A stretch of DNA of 64,000 bases from Mucilaginibacter psychrotolerans (GCF_004519315.1 NZ_SOZE01000012.1:1-64000); one strand, 5' to 3'. Positions 1 to 9,590 are shown, counted from the stretch's first letter. The notes: a model not told the origin generated them from the letters alone. Program-made: numbers and translations.

Positions 1-138
1 GTTGGAAATCGGATTGTCGAATCCATAATTATACGGCGACCATCTTCTGCCTTTCTCCGCCAACGGATCTACACTCGTCCATCTGGCAATTACAGGATCG
101 TAAAAGCGCGCGCCATAATCGCAGAGGGTATTTAGTAC
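1..138 (-). pseudogene. Rhs/YD-repeat core C-terminal tip, truncated
   Basis: Translating the minus strand from 138 down to 1 gives the classic Rhs-associated core ending: DYGARFYDP, then [12 protein letters not shown], then [10 protein letters not shown]. An in-frame TAG at 139-141 lies just upstream, so the thousands of upstream codons a real Rhs protein needs are absent. The frame is still open where the window begins, so the toxin-like tip would lie to the left. Orphan tips of this kind are known by-products of recombination at Rhs loci. The family match is clear; whether the rest of the locus survives outside the window cannot be seen. Confidence 0.8.
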
Positions 139-416
139 CTATGAGGGCATAAATGGCCGAAAATCTCTTTGACGCGACCGGCTAAAAATCGAACCAAAAT
201 TGTAACTATTAGTTAAACATGAATGATAAAAAAAGCCATTAATTTTTGTAATGGATTTTTTCTGAGGCCACTTACTCATTGAATTTTTAAACGATGATTT
301 TCATTTGTTAAAAAGCGAATATGCGATTTTTTTTTCAGCACATACATTCAATTGGAATTCCACTAATAATAATTAATGAAGGGTAGCAGTTATTGGGTTT
401 AAGGGTGGTTAATCGG
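139..416. other. AT-rich intergenic gap, nothing recognised
   Basis: This stretch between the Rhs remnant and the next gene is AT-rich and has long T runs near 260 and 330. I see no coding frame, tRNA, convincing terminator or repeat in it. Confidence 0.5.
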
Positions 417-1625
417 TTAGTTATAATTTGAAAGATTAAAGTTGGTATTCAGCCAGTTGAGCATACCGATTAACTGACCCTTCAATTTTTGAGCAGTCGC
501 GAATTCTACATCAGTTGATTTTTTCTGTAAACTATCTGCTGAAATATATTCTGCATTTGGCGTATAGAAATGAGTAGCAAAAAACTTAAACAGATCTCCT
601 AAATTCTCTTTGGCCAATAATCCCTTTTCAATTTGCATCCGTAGAAAAAGTCCAAACTGTGGAACGGGTAAATTAATAAGAAACCGTGAACCACCTTTTG
701 ATTTTTGATTATCCCGTATAAACCTTCTGCGCAGTTTAACCATCCTTTTTACAGTAGTCGATTTTTCATCAAGGAAATTATTTAATTCGAAAAATAGTCT
801 CTTTTTATTGTTCGGCATTGACAAGCGAGAGGTATTTTCAAGTTCAAAAATCCTGTCTTTTTCTAAAAGAAGCATTTCCTGTTGTTCGTGCAAACCAGGA
901 ATATCTTCCAAATTGATTTTCCATTTTTTTATGCAATAACTGTAAAATTCAGAAGTGTTAAAATCATGGATTATCAATAATTCTGCAAGCTTGGTGTTAT
1001 CTAAATTTTCATTTCGCAACAGAGTTGAAATAATTTCAGAAATATAATTGCTGTCATTTCGAGTTATCCTTTTTTTATGCATTAGTTTTAATAACCCCAT
1101 TTGAACAATATTTATTAATTCCTTTTCAACCGTTGAAAACTGTAGATTCTGGGACAGTTTATAAAAGTCTTTTTTAAGACCATTTAATATTACGTAGAGG
1201 TTTGAATCAGAGATTTTTACTTTTCCAGACGGGCCGGGGAATTGAACATGGAAGGTAAGTATTATGCTATCAAGTTGATGAAGAGTGAAGTTATAGTACT
1301 CATTGATATTTTTGGCCTGGGCATGAGATCTGATTAACTTAAATTGTCTAAAAATATAGGAATTAATAGTGTTGCTGAGATCAACTATTTGCGTAATTAA
1401 TTTTTCGATCTCATAATCACTTAATGAAGTAACTGATATAAGTATTTTCAAAGAATCTGCTTCTTTTACAATATAATTTCTCCATTTATAGAAGTCTTCT
1501 GGCGATAATTTTTGACCTATAAATTTTTGTGGGTTTAAAGAATTACGCACGAATGCGATCAGCTGCATTACAATAATATTCATCGATGTCTCCCAATAAT
1601 TGAATAGTTGATAAAAACCATACAA
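417..1625 (-). CDS. Hypothetical protein, possibly RteC-like
   Basis: A 402-residue, Lys/Asn-rich, probably cytosolic and helical protein. I recognise no catalytic motif. The C-terminal 90 residues (from LPVPQFGLFLRM, through ATHFYTPNAEYISADSL, to a helical end) resemble the C-terminal domains of Bacteroidetes proteins found beside mobile elements. RteC, which controls CTnDOT excision, has a comparable helical C-terminal region, but I could not align it confidently and offer RteC only as a possibility. An alternative start is Met15. The divergent-looking XRE gene upstream lies on the same strand. Base composition is more AT-rich than the tra region. Its existence as a gene is likely; its function is open. 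Confidence 0.55.
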   Translation of the reverse strand: MYGFYQLFNYWETSMNIIVMQLIAFVRNSLNPQKFIGQKLSPEDFYKWRNYIVKEADSLKILISVTSLSDYEIEKLITQIVDLSNTINSYIFRQFKLIRSHAQAKNINEYYNFTLHQLDSIILTFHVQFPGPSGKVKISDSNLYVILNGLKKDFYKLSQNLQFSTVEKELINIVQMGLLKLMHKKRITRNDSNYISEIISTLLRNENLDNTKLAELLIIHDFNTSEFYSYCIKKWKINLEDIPGLHEQQEMLLLEKDRIFELENTSRLSMPNNKKRLFFELNNFLDEKSTTVKRMVKLRRRFIRDNQKSKGGSRFLINLPVPQFGLFLRMQIEKGLLAKENLGDLFKFFATHFYTPNAEYISADSLQKKSTDVEFATAQKLKGQLIGMLNWLNTNFNLSNYN

Positions 1626-1832
1626 AACTATTGGCAGGCTAAGGTTGATGAAATACTTAGTTCGGGGATAATAGATAGCTAAATAGGGGTATATTTAATG
1701 ACAAGCATGCCAATTAAATGAATTCTGCGGAAATAAATATTCCATTTCTGGAATCTATGAAAAATATTTCCATTCCATTTAAACACTTAATCTTTTGGAA
1801 ACGAGTAAAGGTGGCTGGAAAAGTACTTGCAA

Positions 1833-2201
1833 TTAATCTCCGATTATGATTTTCAATCGTTTAGCAAGTTCTGGATTTATTATTTTCTTCTTCTTTTTAG
1901 TTTTAGTCTCCGCGTTAACATGAATTAAATTACCTTCTTGCTCAAATTTTTCAACTTCAGCAATCATTAATTCAGCTTTCATATTAGGCACCGGCTCTAT
2001 TTTTTGAATAAGCTCCCTAACGTTCAAATTCAAAAAGTTGGCGATTTTTATAAAATCTTTAGGGCTTGGCTGACTTTTATTTGTGCACCAGTCGGATACA
2101 GTAGTTTCGTGAACGCCCATGTAAATAGCCAACAAAAAACCCTTAACGCCTTTTTCTGCTAACGCGCTTTTAATCCTATTTAATTGAACTGCTTTGGCCA
2201 T
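1833..2201 (-). CDS. XRE-family HTH transcriptional regulator
   Basis: A 122-residue protein with an N-terminal XRE/Cro-type helix-turn-helix (about residues 5-65). The recognisable core is LLAIYMGVHETTVSDW, followed by QPSPKDFIKIANFLNLNVREL. The C-terminal tail is a Lys-rich segment (TKTKKKKK) that may contact DNA or RNA. A TACATTTG box on the minus strand at 2219-2226, just ahead of the ATG, fits the Bacteroidetes -7 consensus TANNTTTG. Such regulators commonly accompany mobile elements and may autoregulate. The target is unknown. Confidence 0.8.
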   Translation of the reverse strand: MAKAVQLNRIKSALAEKGVKGFLLAIYMGVHETTVSDWCTNKSQPSPKDFIKIANFLNLNVRELIQKIEPVPNMKAELMIAEVEKFEQEGNLIHVNAETKTKKKKKIINPELAKRLKIIIGD

Positions 2202-2300
2202 GTATTACCTTGTGAAAACAAATGTAAGACAGACCTGAAATTCATATTTTCTTATAAATTAGTGTTTATGCCTAACTTATCTGTTAAATCAACTAATAAA

Positions 2301-2331
2301 TTTGGCAAAATAACTAATTGTTTTATATTTG
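2301..2331 (+). promoter_or_regulatory. Consensus Bacteroidetes sigma promoter
   Basis: TTTG at 2301-2304 and TATATTTG at 2324-2331 are 19 bp apart. This matches the known Bacteroidetes primary promoter, TTTG-N19..21-TANNTTTG, exactly. Transcription would start near 2338 and read rightwards through the structured element at 2414-2611 towards the sigma-factor gene at 2665. The motif is seen; its activity is inferred. Confidence 0.6.
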
Positions 2332-2413
2332 TAATTTGTTAAATTAATTTAAAAGTAGATAATTGATGATATAAAATTAATTTTGCAACACTTAATATCA
2401 ATCTTGATATAAA

Positions 2414-2611
2414 GGTGTTCGCTAAGAGCCTCGTCCGCACAATGTGGTAATTGAAAGGACGCGAGGAATAAGTGAGCACCCGGTTCCTGTAGCTTATGCT
2501 ATGAGGCCGGGGCAGCTTATTGATTGCGTCCTGGTTGGTACTTGTACCAGCCCCCGTACCACACGGGTGTGCGGGCAATTTCAATAAGAACCACTGCTCC
2601 GGCCTCATAGC
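2414..2611 (+). ncRNA. Candidate structured RNA or folded leader of the ECF sigma gene
   Basis: This GC-rich island in AT-rich DNA folds into two domains. Domain I pairs 2414-2423 with 2471-2480 (10 bp, two of them G-U) and encloses a second stem, 2429-2436 with 2457-2466. Domain II pairs 2498-2515 with 2594-2611 (18 bp, one G-U). It continues after an internal loop with 2516-2523 pairing 2581-2588, and 2523-2527 pairing 2575-2579 (one register chosen). It is capped by small hairpins around 2531-2550 and 2551-2575. A perfect promoter lies about 80 bp upstream. G-U pairs and internal loops fit RNA better than a simple DNA palindrome. A minus-strand reading frame of 93 codons covers the element but has no family resemblance and is probably incidental. 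It could instead be a non-autonomous repeat element. It matches no riboswitch class I know. Confidence 0.45.
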
Positions 2612-2664
2612 CTCAGCCATCTTCTTGAATTGGCTCTTCTATCTTCAATTCGGAAGGCCAAGCA

Positions 2665-3264
2665 ATGATTTCAGATAATGAAAATTTAAAACTTCTGCTT
2701 CAGCAACTCCAACAAGGGAGTGAGCATGCCTTTACAATCCTATACGATCAATTTAGTAAACCAATTTACAGAAACATCCTACGATTAGTTAAGGACGAGG
2801 AAATCGCTCAGGAATTATTGCAAGATCTATTTTTAAAGATTTGGGAAATCAGGAGTAACATAAAGCTTGAAGGTTCATTTCAATCTTTTCTTTACAAAGT
2901 CGCGGGAAACATGGTTTTTATGTATTTCCGTAAAACTGCAAAGGATAACCGGCTGATTGAGAAATTAATTATATCATATGTCGATTATGATACCAAAAAC
3001 GAAGATTCAATCATATCAGATGAAAATATTGACCTGCTGCAAATAGCAATAGGTACACTTCCCGCCCAAAGGAAACATATTTACACCCTTTGTAAATTAG
3101 AAGGTAAAAGCTATGAAGAAGTGAGTAACCAGTTAGGAATATCAACCTCAACGATTAGCGATCATATCGTAAAAGCAAATAAAACAGTAAAACAGTACTT
3201 CTTATTAAATAAAAATTCAGCTGTCCTTTTTTTAATTGGACAATTAATGTTACATAAAAAATAG
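2665..3264 (+). CDS. ECF-type RNA polymerase sigma factor
   Basis: A 199-residue sigma-70 family protein. Region 2 is at about residues 20-90 (AFTILYDQFSKPIYRNI, then EIAQELLQDLFLKIWE). Region 4 is at about 125-175 (LPAQRKHIYTLCKLEGKSYEEV followed by ISTSTISDHIVKA). It directs polymerase to the adjacent TonB-dependent uptake genes. The next gene encodes a FecR-type anti-sigma factor and the third a SusC protein with an STN signalling domain, which is the standard Bacteroidetes trans-envelope signalling set. A long folded leader (2414-2611) sits between the promoter and this start, which is unusual for an ECF gene. Confidence 0.9.
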   Translation: MISDNENLKLLLQQLQQGSEHAFTILYDQFSKPIYRNILRLVKDEEIAQELLQDLFLKIWEIRSNIKLEGSFQSFLYKVAGNMVFMYFRKTAKDNRLIEKLIISYVDYDTKNEDSIISDENIDLLQIAIGTLPAQRKHIYTLCKLEGKSYEEVSNQLGISTSTISDHIVKANKTVKQYFLLNKNSAVLFLIGQLMLHKK

Positions 3265-3378
3265 GTTGTTGAATATCCCAAGTCCAACGAAAAACCTACA
3301 ATGACTTTTATTTAATTAAAAATCAAAATCTGAGCAGAGTAAATATTCCATCACTGCATGTTGTGATAAAATACGGCA

Positions 3379-4428
3379 TTGGATAAACACCTCCCACTCT
3401 ACAATCTCTTCGTAAAATACCTTGAAGATAAATGTTCTCCTGACGAGATCAGGCAGCTCTTATTATATTTTGATGATGCGGAAAGTGAATATGTGCTGAG
3501 GTCGCTTATAAAGGCAGAACTGGGATTTCTTAGTAATGGTGAGGGCAATGAGCAAAAAGCGGACGCCGCCGTTAAGAAGGTGAAATCTATAATAATTAAG
3601 GAAATCGCTGACCGAAATAACCAGGAGTTAAAGCATAACTCAAAGAGAAAATTTGTCTTACAAAATTGGATGAAAATTGCAGCCCTTTGGCTTGTTCTCA
3701 TCACCTCTGTGTTTTTACTTGTAAGTAGACAAATCGGGAATAACGATAAACGGCAATCAATGAAGTTTGCATCTACCAAGCCTGGCGAACGCAAACTACT
3801 TCAATTGTATGACGGAACTAAAGTATGGCTTAGTCCTTCCAGTTCGCTTGAATACCAAGATCAGTTAATAGGTAATTTACGTGAGGTAAAACTGGAAGGC
3901 GAAGCTTTTTTTGAGGTTGCCAAGGATAAGAAACATCCGTTTATCATTCATAGTGGCCGGATGCAGACAGAGGTGGTCGGCACTTCTTTCAATGTCAATT
4001 CCTACAGCAAACAGAATATTTACAATGTTACCGTAGTTACAGGCATTGTTAAGGTTTCCATGATGTCGGACAAAAAAGAAAAGCTTTCGGAGGTCATTTT
4101 AAAGCCGAAACAACAAGCCATCTTTAACAACGCGCAATCAACATTAGCCGACAAATTAATAACAACGGTTGACGCTGTAATAAAAAAGAAGGACGGTATT
4201 TTGAGTTACGAGGGAACCCCTGTACCGGAAGTCGTCTCGGACTTGAAGCGCTATTATAATCAATCCATTGAATTGGAAAATAAGTCGGCAGCCTGCCTAT
4301 GCTACGGCGAATTTGACACAAAGAAGCCGATAGGTATTGTGCTTAGTCAATTGGCGGCGGCTATTGGCGCTACCGTCCGGGAAACAGAAAAAGGGTATTT
4401 TTTAGAGGGGGGATGTAATGATAAGTAG
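3379..4428 (+). CDS. FecR-family anti-sigma factor
   Basis: A 349-residue FecR protein. It has an N-terminal cytosolic anti-sigma part, one transmembrane helix at about residues 100-117 (IAALWLVLITSVFLLV), and a periplasmic FecR domain with the usual signature (KLLQLYDGTKVWLSPSSS, LEGEAFFEVAKDKKHPF, VVGTSFNVNSY). The C-terminal part (GTPVPEVVSDLKRYYNQSIEL) is the secretin/TonB-like region that meets the STN domain of its SusC partner. The start used is TTG at 3379; no ATG is better placed. It lies 114 bp after the sigma gene on the same strand. It is expected to hold the sigma factor inactive until SusC is occupied. Confidence 0.88.
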   Translation: MDKHLPLYNLFVKYLEDKCSPDEIRQLLLYFDDAESEYVLRSLIKAELGFLSNGEGNEQKADAAVKKVKSIIIKEIADRNNQELKHNSKRKFVLQNWMKIAALWLVLITSVFLLVSRQIGNNDKRQSMKFASTKPGERKLLQLYDGTKVWLSPSSSLEYQDQLIGNLREVKLEGEAFFEVAKDKKHPFIIHSGRMQTEVVGTSFNVNSYSKQNIYNVTVVTGIVKVSMMSDKKEKLSEVILKPKQQAIFNNAQSTLADKLITTVDAVIKKKDGILSYEGTPVPEVVSDLKRYYNQSIELENKSAACLCYGEFDTKKPIGIVLSQLAAAIGATVRETEKGYFLEGGCNDK

Positions 4429-4507
4429 TATAACGAAGGAGAATATGGACTGCTGTTTCCGGTAGTCGCCTAACCAAATTTTAACGAATAATCTTAATTG
4501 CAAAAAA

Positions 4508-4612
4508 ATGAAAAATTGCTTTACAGGAATGGTATTGCCCTTTTTGTGGCTCATTCGACAAATCTTCGCCGCTAATCCGCCAATTAGAATTTCGTATCAC
4601 ATTCTCACTTAA
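4508..4612 (+). CDS. Small leader-like reading frame upstream of susC
   Basis: A 34-codon frame begins with ATG in the FecR-SusC gap (MKNCFTGMVLPFLWL). It reads like a signal peptide or lipobox start followed by a short tail. It ends 18 bp before the SusC start. It may be a remnant of an older SusC signal sequence, a translated leader, or chance. No homologue is recognised and support is weak. Confidence 0.2.
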   Translation: MKNCFTGMVLPFLWLIRQIFAANPPIRISYHILT

Positions 4613-4630
4613 CTCTATTAATTAAACACT

Positions 4631-7600
4631 ATGCTCAAAAATTTACGCTCCAAATTCAGGTACAAATCATTTGTATTAACCGTTACCATTACCTGCTTTT
4701 TAAACTGCGCCCTGGCAACCGAAATAGCGCGCTCACAAAGTTTAGATAAGCGCATTTCGATAGATATTGAAAGGAAAACATTAAAAGAAACTCTTGACCA
4801 AATTTCCAAACTGGCTCAAGTAGGTATTATATACAGCAACGCCAAAGGCATCTTGAACAAGCCAGTATCTATCCACGTGAAAGAACAGCCGGTCAGTAAA
4901 GTGCTTAGTGAATTATTATCGCCTCTGACGCTTACCTATGAAATAATAGGGGGCCAAATTGTTGTAAAGTTCGATAATTTAAGTTCTCGGCCTCCCTCGC
5001 AGGAACAAACCCTAAAACAAAGGTTTCCAATAAAAGGAAAGGTTATTAACCTTAATGGCCTCCCCCTGCCAGGGGCAACAGTCAAAATTAAAGGTGGCTC
5101 TAATTCTACTTCCACAAATAGTAATGGAGATTTTGAAATAAGTGATGTCTCTGACAGCACTATATTGCAAATCTCATTTATAGGATATGTAACAAAGGAG
5201 ATCGTTGTTATAAATGATGAATTTATAACTGTGATTCTTCAATCAGCCAGTAACCAATTACAAGAGGTAAGCATTCTATCCACAGGCTACCAAAACATTC
5301 CAAGAGAAAGGGCAACTGGATCATTTGCCCAACCAAATAAGCAAATGTTCGATGCCCGAGTTGCCCCTGATATAATAAGTAAACTTGAGGGTATCACAAG
5401 CGGGTTGGTCTTTAATAAAAACACTATCTCTTCTAATGCAGGCAATCAGGATTTATCTATTAGGGGAAGAAGCACCATTTTCGCCAATGATCAGCCATTG
5501 ATTGTCATCGATAACTTTCCATATAACGGCGATATTTCATCCATAAACCCAAATGATGTTGCTAATGTCACTATTTTGAAAGATGCGGCGGCAGCTTCGA
5601 TCTGGGGTGTAAGGGCAGGAAATGGCGTTATTGTAATTACCACTAAAAAGGGAACAAATAGGGAAGCTTTGCACATTTCTTTTAATAGCAATATCACCAT
5701 CTCAGAAAAACCGAATTTATCTTATAATCCTAACTTCTTGTCATCGTCAGACTATATTGGAATCGAACAATTTTTATTTAAGAATGGAAGATATGATTCG
5801 GCCTTGTCTGATATGGTTAACTACCCGGCGGTAACGCCGGTAATACAACTTTTGAATAAGCAAAGGGCGGGCACGATAACAGCAGATGCCGCCAATCAAC
5901 AAATCGAACAGTTTAAAGCTTACGATGTACGAAACGACTTGTTGAAATATTTTTATCGTAAACCCGTAGTTCAGCAATATGCTCTTTCATTTAGCGGTGG
6001 CTCGGAGAAAGCGACTTATTATTTTTCCACTGGCTTAGATAACATACAGAGTGACAAAATTGCAAACAACAATGAAAGAATTACAATAAACAGCCAAAAC
6101 ACTTTTAAACCAATTAAGGGTTTAGAAGTAACGACGGGTCTTTATTACATTAAAACAAAGGCTAATTCTGATAATACCTTAAACAGTATCTATGGGAACA
6201 ATTATTTACCATATTTAAAATTAGCAGACGAAAATGGAAATCCACTGGAAATTGACCGTGACTTTTCTCGGGAATTTAAGCAGCAAGCACTTTCTAAAGG
6301 ATTTTTAGACTGGTCTTTTAAACCTGTCAGTGAACTTGGCCTTTCTCCAATCTTAAATTCGGTCAACGATCTGCGGTTATTTGGTGGTTTAAAATATTCC
6401 ATTTTACCGGGCTTGAACGCTGAGGTTAAATATCAATTTCAACAAACACAAAACGAAAATCGGTTTGATCAAAGTTTGCAATCTTATAACGTAAGAAACT
6501 TGATTAACCAATACTCCATAGTTTCGGGAAATAAAGTAACCGGGTATAATATTCCATTAGGTGATATACTTTCGGTTTCAAATGCAAAGACAATTTCCAA
6601 CAACATACGGGGCCAATTAGATTATCAAAAAGACTGGCAAGATCATTCCGTATCAGCTATAATTGGTTATGAGCTATCAGAAAGCACTTTGGATTCAAGA
6701 GGGGCCTACTACTATGGCTATAACGATGATGTAGGCACGTCCTCACCAGTAAATGGTACAACCACTTTTAATCTAAACCCCTCTGGAACAGGAATTATTA
6801 ATACAGGTCAGGGGATAGCTGGAACGTTAAATAGAATACGATCCTCTTTCGCAAACGTGGCTTATACCTACTTAGGTAAATACACATTGTCAGGCAGCGG
6901 CCGGATAGACGGGTCTAATTATTTTGGAGTTAAGACAAATCAAAAAAATGTGCCTCTTTGGTCGGTTGGCGGCTTATGGAATATTGATAAGGAAAAATTC
7001 TATACCATAGATTGGCTACCTTACCTAAAGGCCAGGATATCCTATGGATTTAACGGAAATCTCGATAGAAGTACTACAGGTGTAACTACTTTTAAATACA
7101 ATGCGTTAGGTGCTACCTATACAAACCAAACCTATGCCAGCATAATTAATATTGGAAATCCTGAACTTAAATGGGAAACTATCGGCATCACAAATTTAGG
7201 AATAGATTTTGGCACTAAAAATCAAATACTTTCCGGCACACTGGAATTTTATTGGAAAAAGGGGACAGACATTTTAGGAGATAAGCCGTTTGCTTCCAAT
7301 ACAGGAATTACGAGCCTTCGTGGTAATTATTCTGACATGAAAGGTCATGGATTTGATCTGTCGCTCACGTCAAAAAACATCAGAGGTAAGCTTAATTGGA
7401 TAACAACTATATTATTTTCTGCTACCCATGATAAGGTTACCCGTTATGAGGTTATAGACCGATTTAGTACTAATTATGTGGGAAGTTATAATTATAATCC
7501 TGTAGTTGGTAAACCGGTGTATGGTATCTACAGCTACAAATCTGCGGGACTTGACCCTGCTAACGGTGATCCGAGAGGCTATCTTAACGGTGTAATTAGT

Positions 7601-8176
7601 AAGGACTACTCATCAATTATAAATAGTACTACACCAGAAGAATTGCAGTATGAAGGGCCAGCCCGTCCGACTGTTTTCGGCGGAATTTACAATTCCTTTA
7701 ACTATCAAAGGTTTACCCTCGCGTTCAACATCTCCTACAAGTTTGGTTATTACTTCCGTCGAAATTCTGTGAATTATTATGACATGTACAATCTGGGCAT
7801 CAGTCAATACATGAACAATGATTATGACAAGCGGTGGCAAAATCCCGGAGACGAAAATCATACAAATGTACCGTCAATGGCTCCTTATTCAACGGATGGC
7901 TTTAGGGATCAATTTTACAACGGAACTTCAGCTACGGTTGAAAAAGGCGACCACATTCGACTTCAAGATATTAGCCTAAGTTTTGATATTGATAAGTCTG
8001 TTTGGAAGGGTTTGCCAGTTAAGCAATTAAGGCTATATGTGTATACAAATAATGTAGGAATACTTTGGCGGGCAAATCACTCTCACTTAGATCCTGACGC
8101 TGTTCCATCTATTGGTGATAGCCAGTCAACTATTTCCCCGAGAAGTTTTTCTTTCGGATTAAAAACAAGCTTTTAA
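4631..8176 (+). CDS. SusC/RagA-family TonB-linked outer membrane transporter with STN domain
   Basis: An 1181-residue outer-membrane transporter. The order is: signal peptide (about 1-36); STN domain (about 45-115, ending in YEIIGGQIVV); carboxypeptidase-regulatory-like repeat (about 130-205, GLPLPGATVKIKGG); TonB plug (about 215-340, with ILKDAAAASIWGVRAGNG and GVIVITTKKG); then a beta-barrel ending in SFSFGLKTSF, with the terminal Phe usual for outer-membrane proteins. The STN domain links transport to the FecR/ECF pair upstream. With the SusD lipoprotein it would bind and import a polymer or peptide fragment. No glycosidase is linked, so the substrate cannot be named. The TlpA-like gene downstream hints at a thiol-related or nutrient-stress role. 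Confidence 0.92.
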   Translation: MLKNLRSKFRYKSFVLTVTITCFLNCALATEIARSQSLDKRISIDIERKTLKETLDQISKLAQVGIIYSNAKGILNKPVSIHVKEQPVSKVLSELLSPLTLTYEIIGGQIVVKFDNLSSRPPSQEQTLKQRFPIKGKVINLNGLPLPGATVKIKGGSNSTSTNSNGDFEISDVSDSTILQISFIGYVTKEIVVINDEFITVILQSASNQLQEVSILSTGYQNIPRERATGSFAQPNKQMFDARVAPDIISKLEGITSGLVFNKNTISSNAGNQDLSIRGRSTIFANDQPLIVIDNFPYNGDISSINPNDVANVTILKDAAAASIWGVRAGNGVIVITTKKGTNREALHISFNSNITISEKPNLSYNPNFLSSSDYIGIEQFLFKNGRYDSALSDMVNYPAVTPVIQLLNKQRAGTITADAANQQIEQFKAYDVRNDLLKYFYRKPVVQQYALSFSGGSEKATYYFSTGLDNIQSDKIANNNERITINSQNTFKPIKGLEVTTGLYYIKTKANSDNTLNSIYGNNYLPYLKLADENGNPLEIDRDFSREFKQQALSKGFLDWSFKPVSELGLSPILNSVNDLRLFGGLKYSILPGLNAEVKYQFQQTQNENRFDQSLQSYNVRNLINQYSIVSGNKVTGYNIPLGDILSVSNAKTISNNIRGQLDYQKDWQDHSVSAIIGYELSESTLDSRGAYYYGYNDDVGTSSPVNGTTTFNLNPSGTGIINTGQGIAGTLNRIRSSFANVAYTYLGKYTLSGSGRIDGSNYFGVKTNQKNVPLWSVGGLWNIDKEKFYTIDWLPYLKARISYGFNGNLDRSTTGVTTFKYNALGATYTNQTYASIINIGNPELKWETIGITNLGIDFGTKNQILSGTLEFYWKKGTDILGDKPFASNTGITSLRGNYSDMKGHGFDLSLTSKNIRGKLNWITTILFSATHDKVTRYEVIDRFSTNYVGSYNYNPVVGKPVYGIYSYKSAGLDPANGDPRGYLNGVISKDYSSIINSTTPEELQYEGPARPTVFGGIYNSFNYQRFTLAFNISYKFGYYFRRNSVNYYDMYNLGISQYMNNDYDKRWQNPGDENHTNVPSMAPYSTDGFRDQFYNGTSATVEKGDHIRLQDISLSFDIDKSVWKGLPVKQLRLYVYTNNVGILWRANHSHLDPDAVPSIGDSQSTISPRSFSFGLKTSF

Positions 8177-8193
8177 TAATTAATAAAAACATC

Positions 8194-9573
8194 ATGTATA
8201 ACACATCAAAATATATAGTACTCGTTATATTTTTAACAGTTACAGTAAGCTTTCAATCCTGTAAAAAAGATTGGTTAAACGGTAAACCTGATAAGTCACT
8301 TGTTGTACCTCAAAGTATCAAAGACTTCCAGGCCTTATTAGATAACACAACCCAAACGTTTAATAATTCACAAGGTTGCGGTTTAGGCGAAATTTCAGCC
8401 GGTGATTTTAACATTACGTTCGCCTCTTGGCAGTCTTTGTTTACCAATCAGGAAAAATCAGCCTACATATGGGAGGAAACATCCGATTTCTATAAAGGCG
8501 AAACCAGTTCAGATTGGGTCAGCTCTTATAAAAGAGTATTAAATGCCAATGTGGTGTTAGATGGGATATCGAAAGTTAACCCTGCTGCTTCAGATATTGT
8601 TGCCTGGAACAACGTAAAGGGCAGTGCGCTATTCTTTAGAGCTTTTGACTTTTTCAATCTTTCGCAAGAATTTTGTAAAGTATACAATTCATCATCAGCG
8701 CAAAATGATTTGGGTATACCATTACGTCTTGAATATGACATCAATGTGCCTGCGAAAAGATCAACTTTACAAAACACATACGACCAGATCATATCAGACC
8801 TAAAAAGTGCAGCGTCGCTATTGAATACTACGCCTTTATATAAAACGCGGCCATCGAAACAAGCTGCATTCGCTTTATTGGCGAGAACTTATCTGTCAAT
8901 GAAATCGTATGGACAGGCAGGTTTGTATGCCGATTCCGCTTTACAAATCCAACATGATCTGTTGGATTATACAAAGCTAAATGTCAACAGTAATAATCCA
9001 TTTGCAAGGTTTAATGCTGAGGTGATATTTCAAAGCATCTTTTCCTACGGTATTTTCTCAACTTCCAAATTGATTGTTGAACCCTCTCTTTATAGCCAAT
9101 ATAGTCAGAACGATCTTCGAAAATCTGCTTACTTTCTCTCATTAGCAGGTGGTGGCGTTGCATTCAAAGGCAGTTATAACGGCGATAAAAATCTATTTGG
9201 AGGACTAACAACTGACGAACTTTATTTGATCAGAGCAGAATGCAACGCGCGAAATGGAAACATCCCGTCTGCTTTATCAGATTATAACGCCTTGCTTAAA
9301 ACAAGATGGTCAGGAACCTATACAAACTTCACTACAACAGACCCCAAATTAGCATTATCCCAAATTATTTCAGAACGAAGAAAAGAGTTAGTCTTTAGAG
9401 GATTACGCTGGACGGATTTGAGAAGATTAAATACAGAAGATGATTTCAAACAAACACTGGTCAGAACGCTGAACGGACAAACCTATACGCTTGCTCCTAA
9501 TGACCCAAAGTACGTTTTTCCTATTGATGAAACCGAAATACGATTAAGTGGCATACAACAAAACGACCGTTAA
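8194..9573 (+). CDS. SusD/RagB-family nutrient-binding lipoprotein
   Basis: A 459-residue SusD-type surface lipoprotein. The signal peptide ends in a lipobox-like SFQSCKKDW (Cys at about residue 23). SusD N-terminal features follow (IKDFQALLDN; SALFFRAFDFFNLSQEF at about 145-165) with TPR-type helices (AAFALLARTYLSMKSYGQAGLYADSAL). The C-terminal part has LYLIRAECNARNG, ERRKELVFRGLRWTDLRRLN and YVFPIDETEIRLS, all typical of the family. It is 17 bp downstream of susC and forms the lid of the SusC transporter. It is slightly shorter than average SusD proteins but looks complete. Confidence 0.92.
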   Translation: MYNTSKYIVLVIFLTVTVSFQSCKKDWLNGKPDKSLVVPQSIKDFQALLDNTTQTFNNSQGCGLGEISAGDFNITFASWQSLFTNQEKSAYIWEETSDFYKGETSSDWVSSYKRVLNANVVLDGISKVNPAASDIVAWNNVKGSALFFRAFDFFNLSQEFCKVYNSSSAQNDLGIPLRLEYDINVPAKRSTLQNTYDQIISDLKSAASLLNTTPLYKTRPSKQAAFALLARTYLSMKSYGQAGLYADSALQIQHDLLDYTKLNVNSNNPFARFNAEVIFQSIFSYGIFSTSKLIVEPSLYSQYSQNDLRKSAYFLSLAGGGVAFKGSYNGDKNLFGGLTTDELYLIRAECNARNGNIPSALSDYNALLKTRWSGTYTNFTTTDPKLALSQIISERRKELVFRGLRWTDLRRLNTEDDFKQTLVRTLNGQTYTLAPNDPKYVFPIDETEIRLSGIQQNDR

Positions 9574-9590
9574 CCATTAAATTTTTTGAC

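Noticed and set aside
2339..2620. 93-codon minus-strand frame across the structured element
   Set aside because: It coincides with the hairpin stems and shows no family signature, so its composition is better explained by RNA or repeat structure.
3399..3794. 131-codon minus-strand frame inside the FecR gene
   Set aside because: It is a shadow of a clear FecR coding region.
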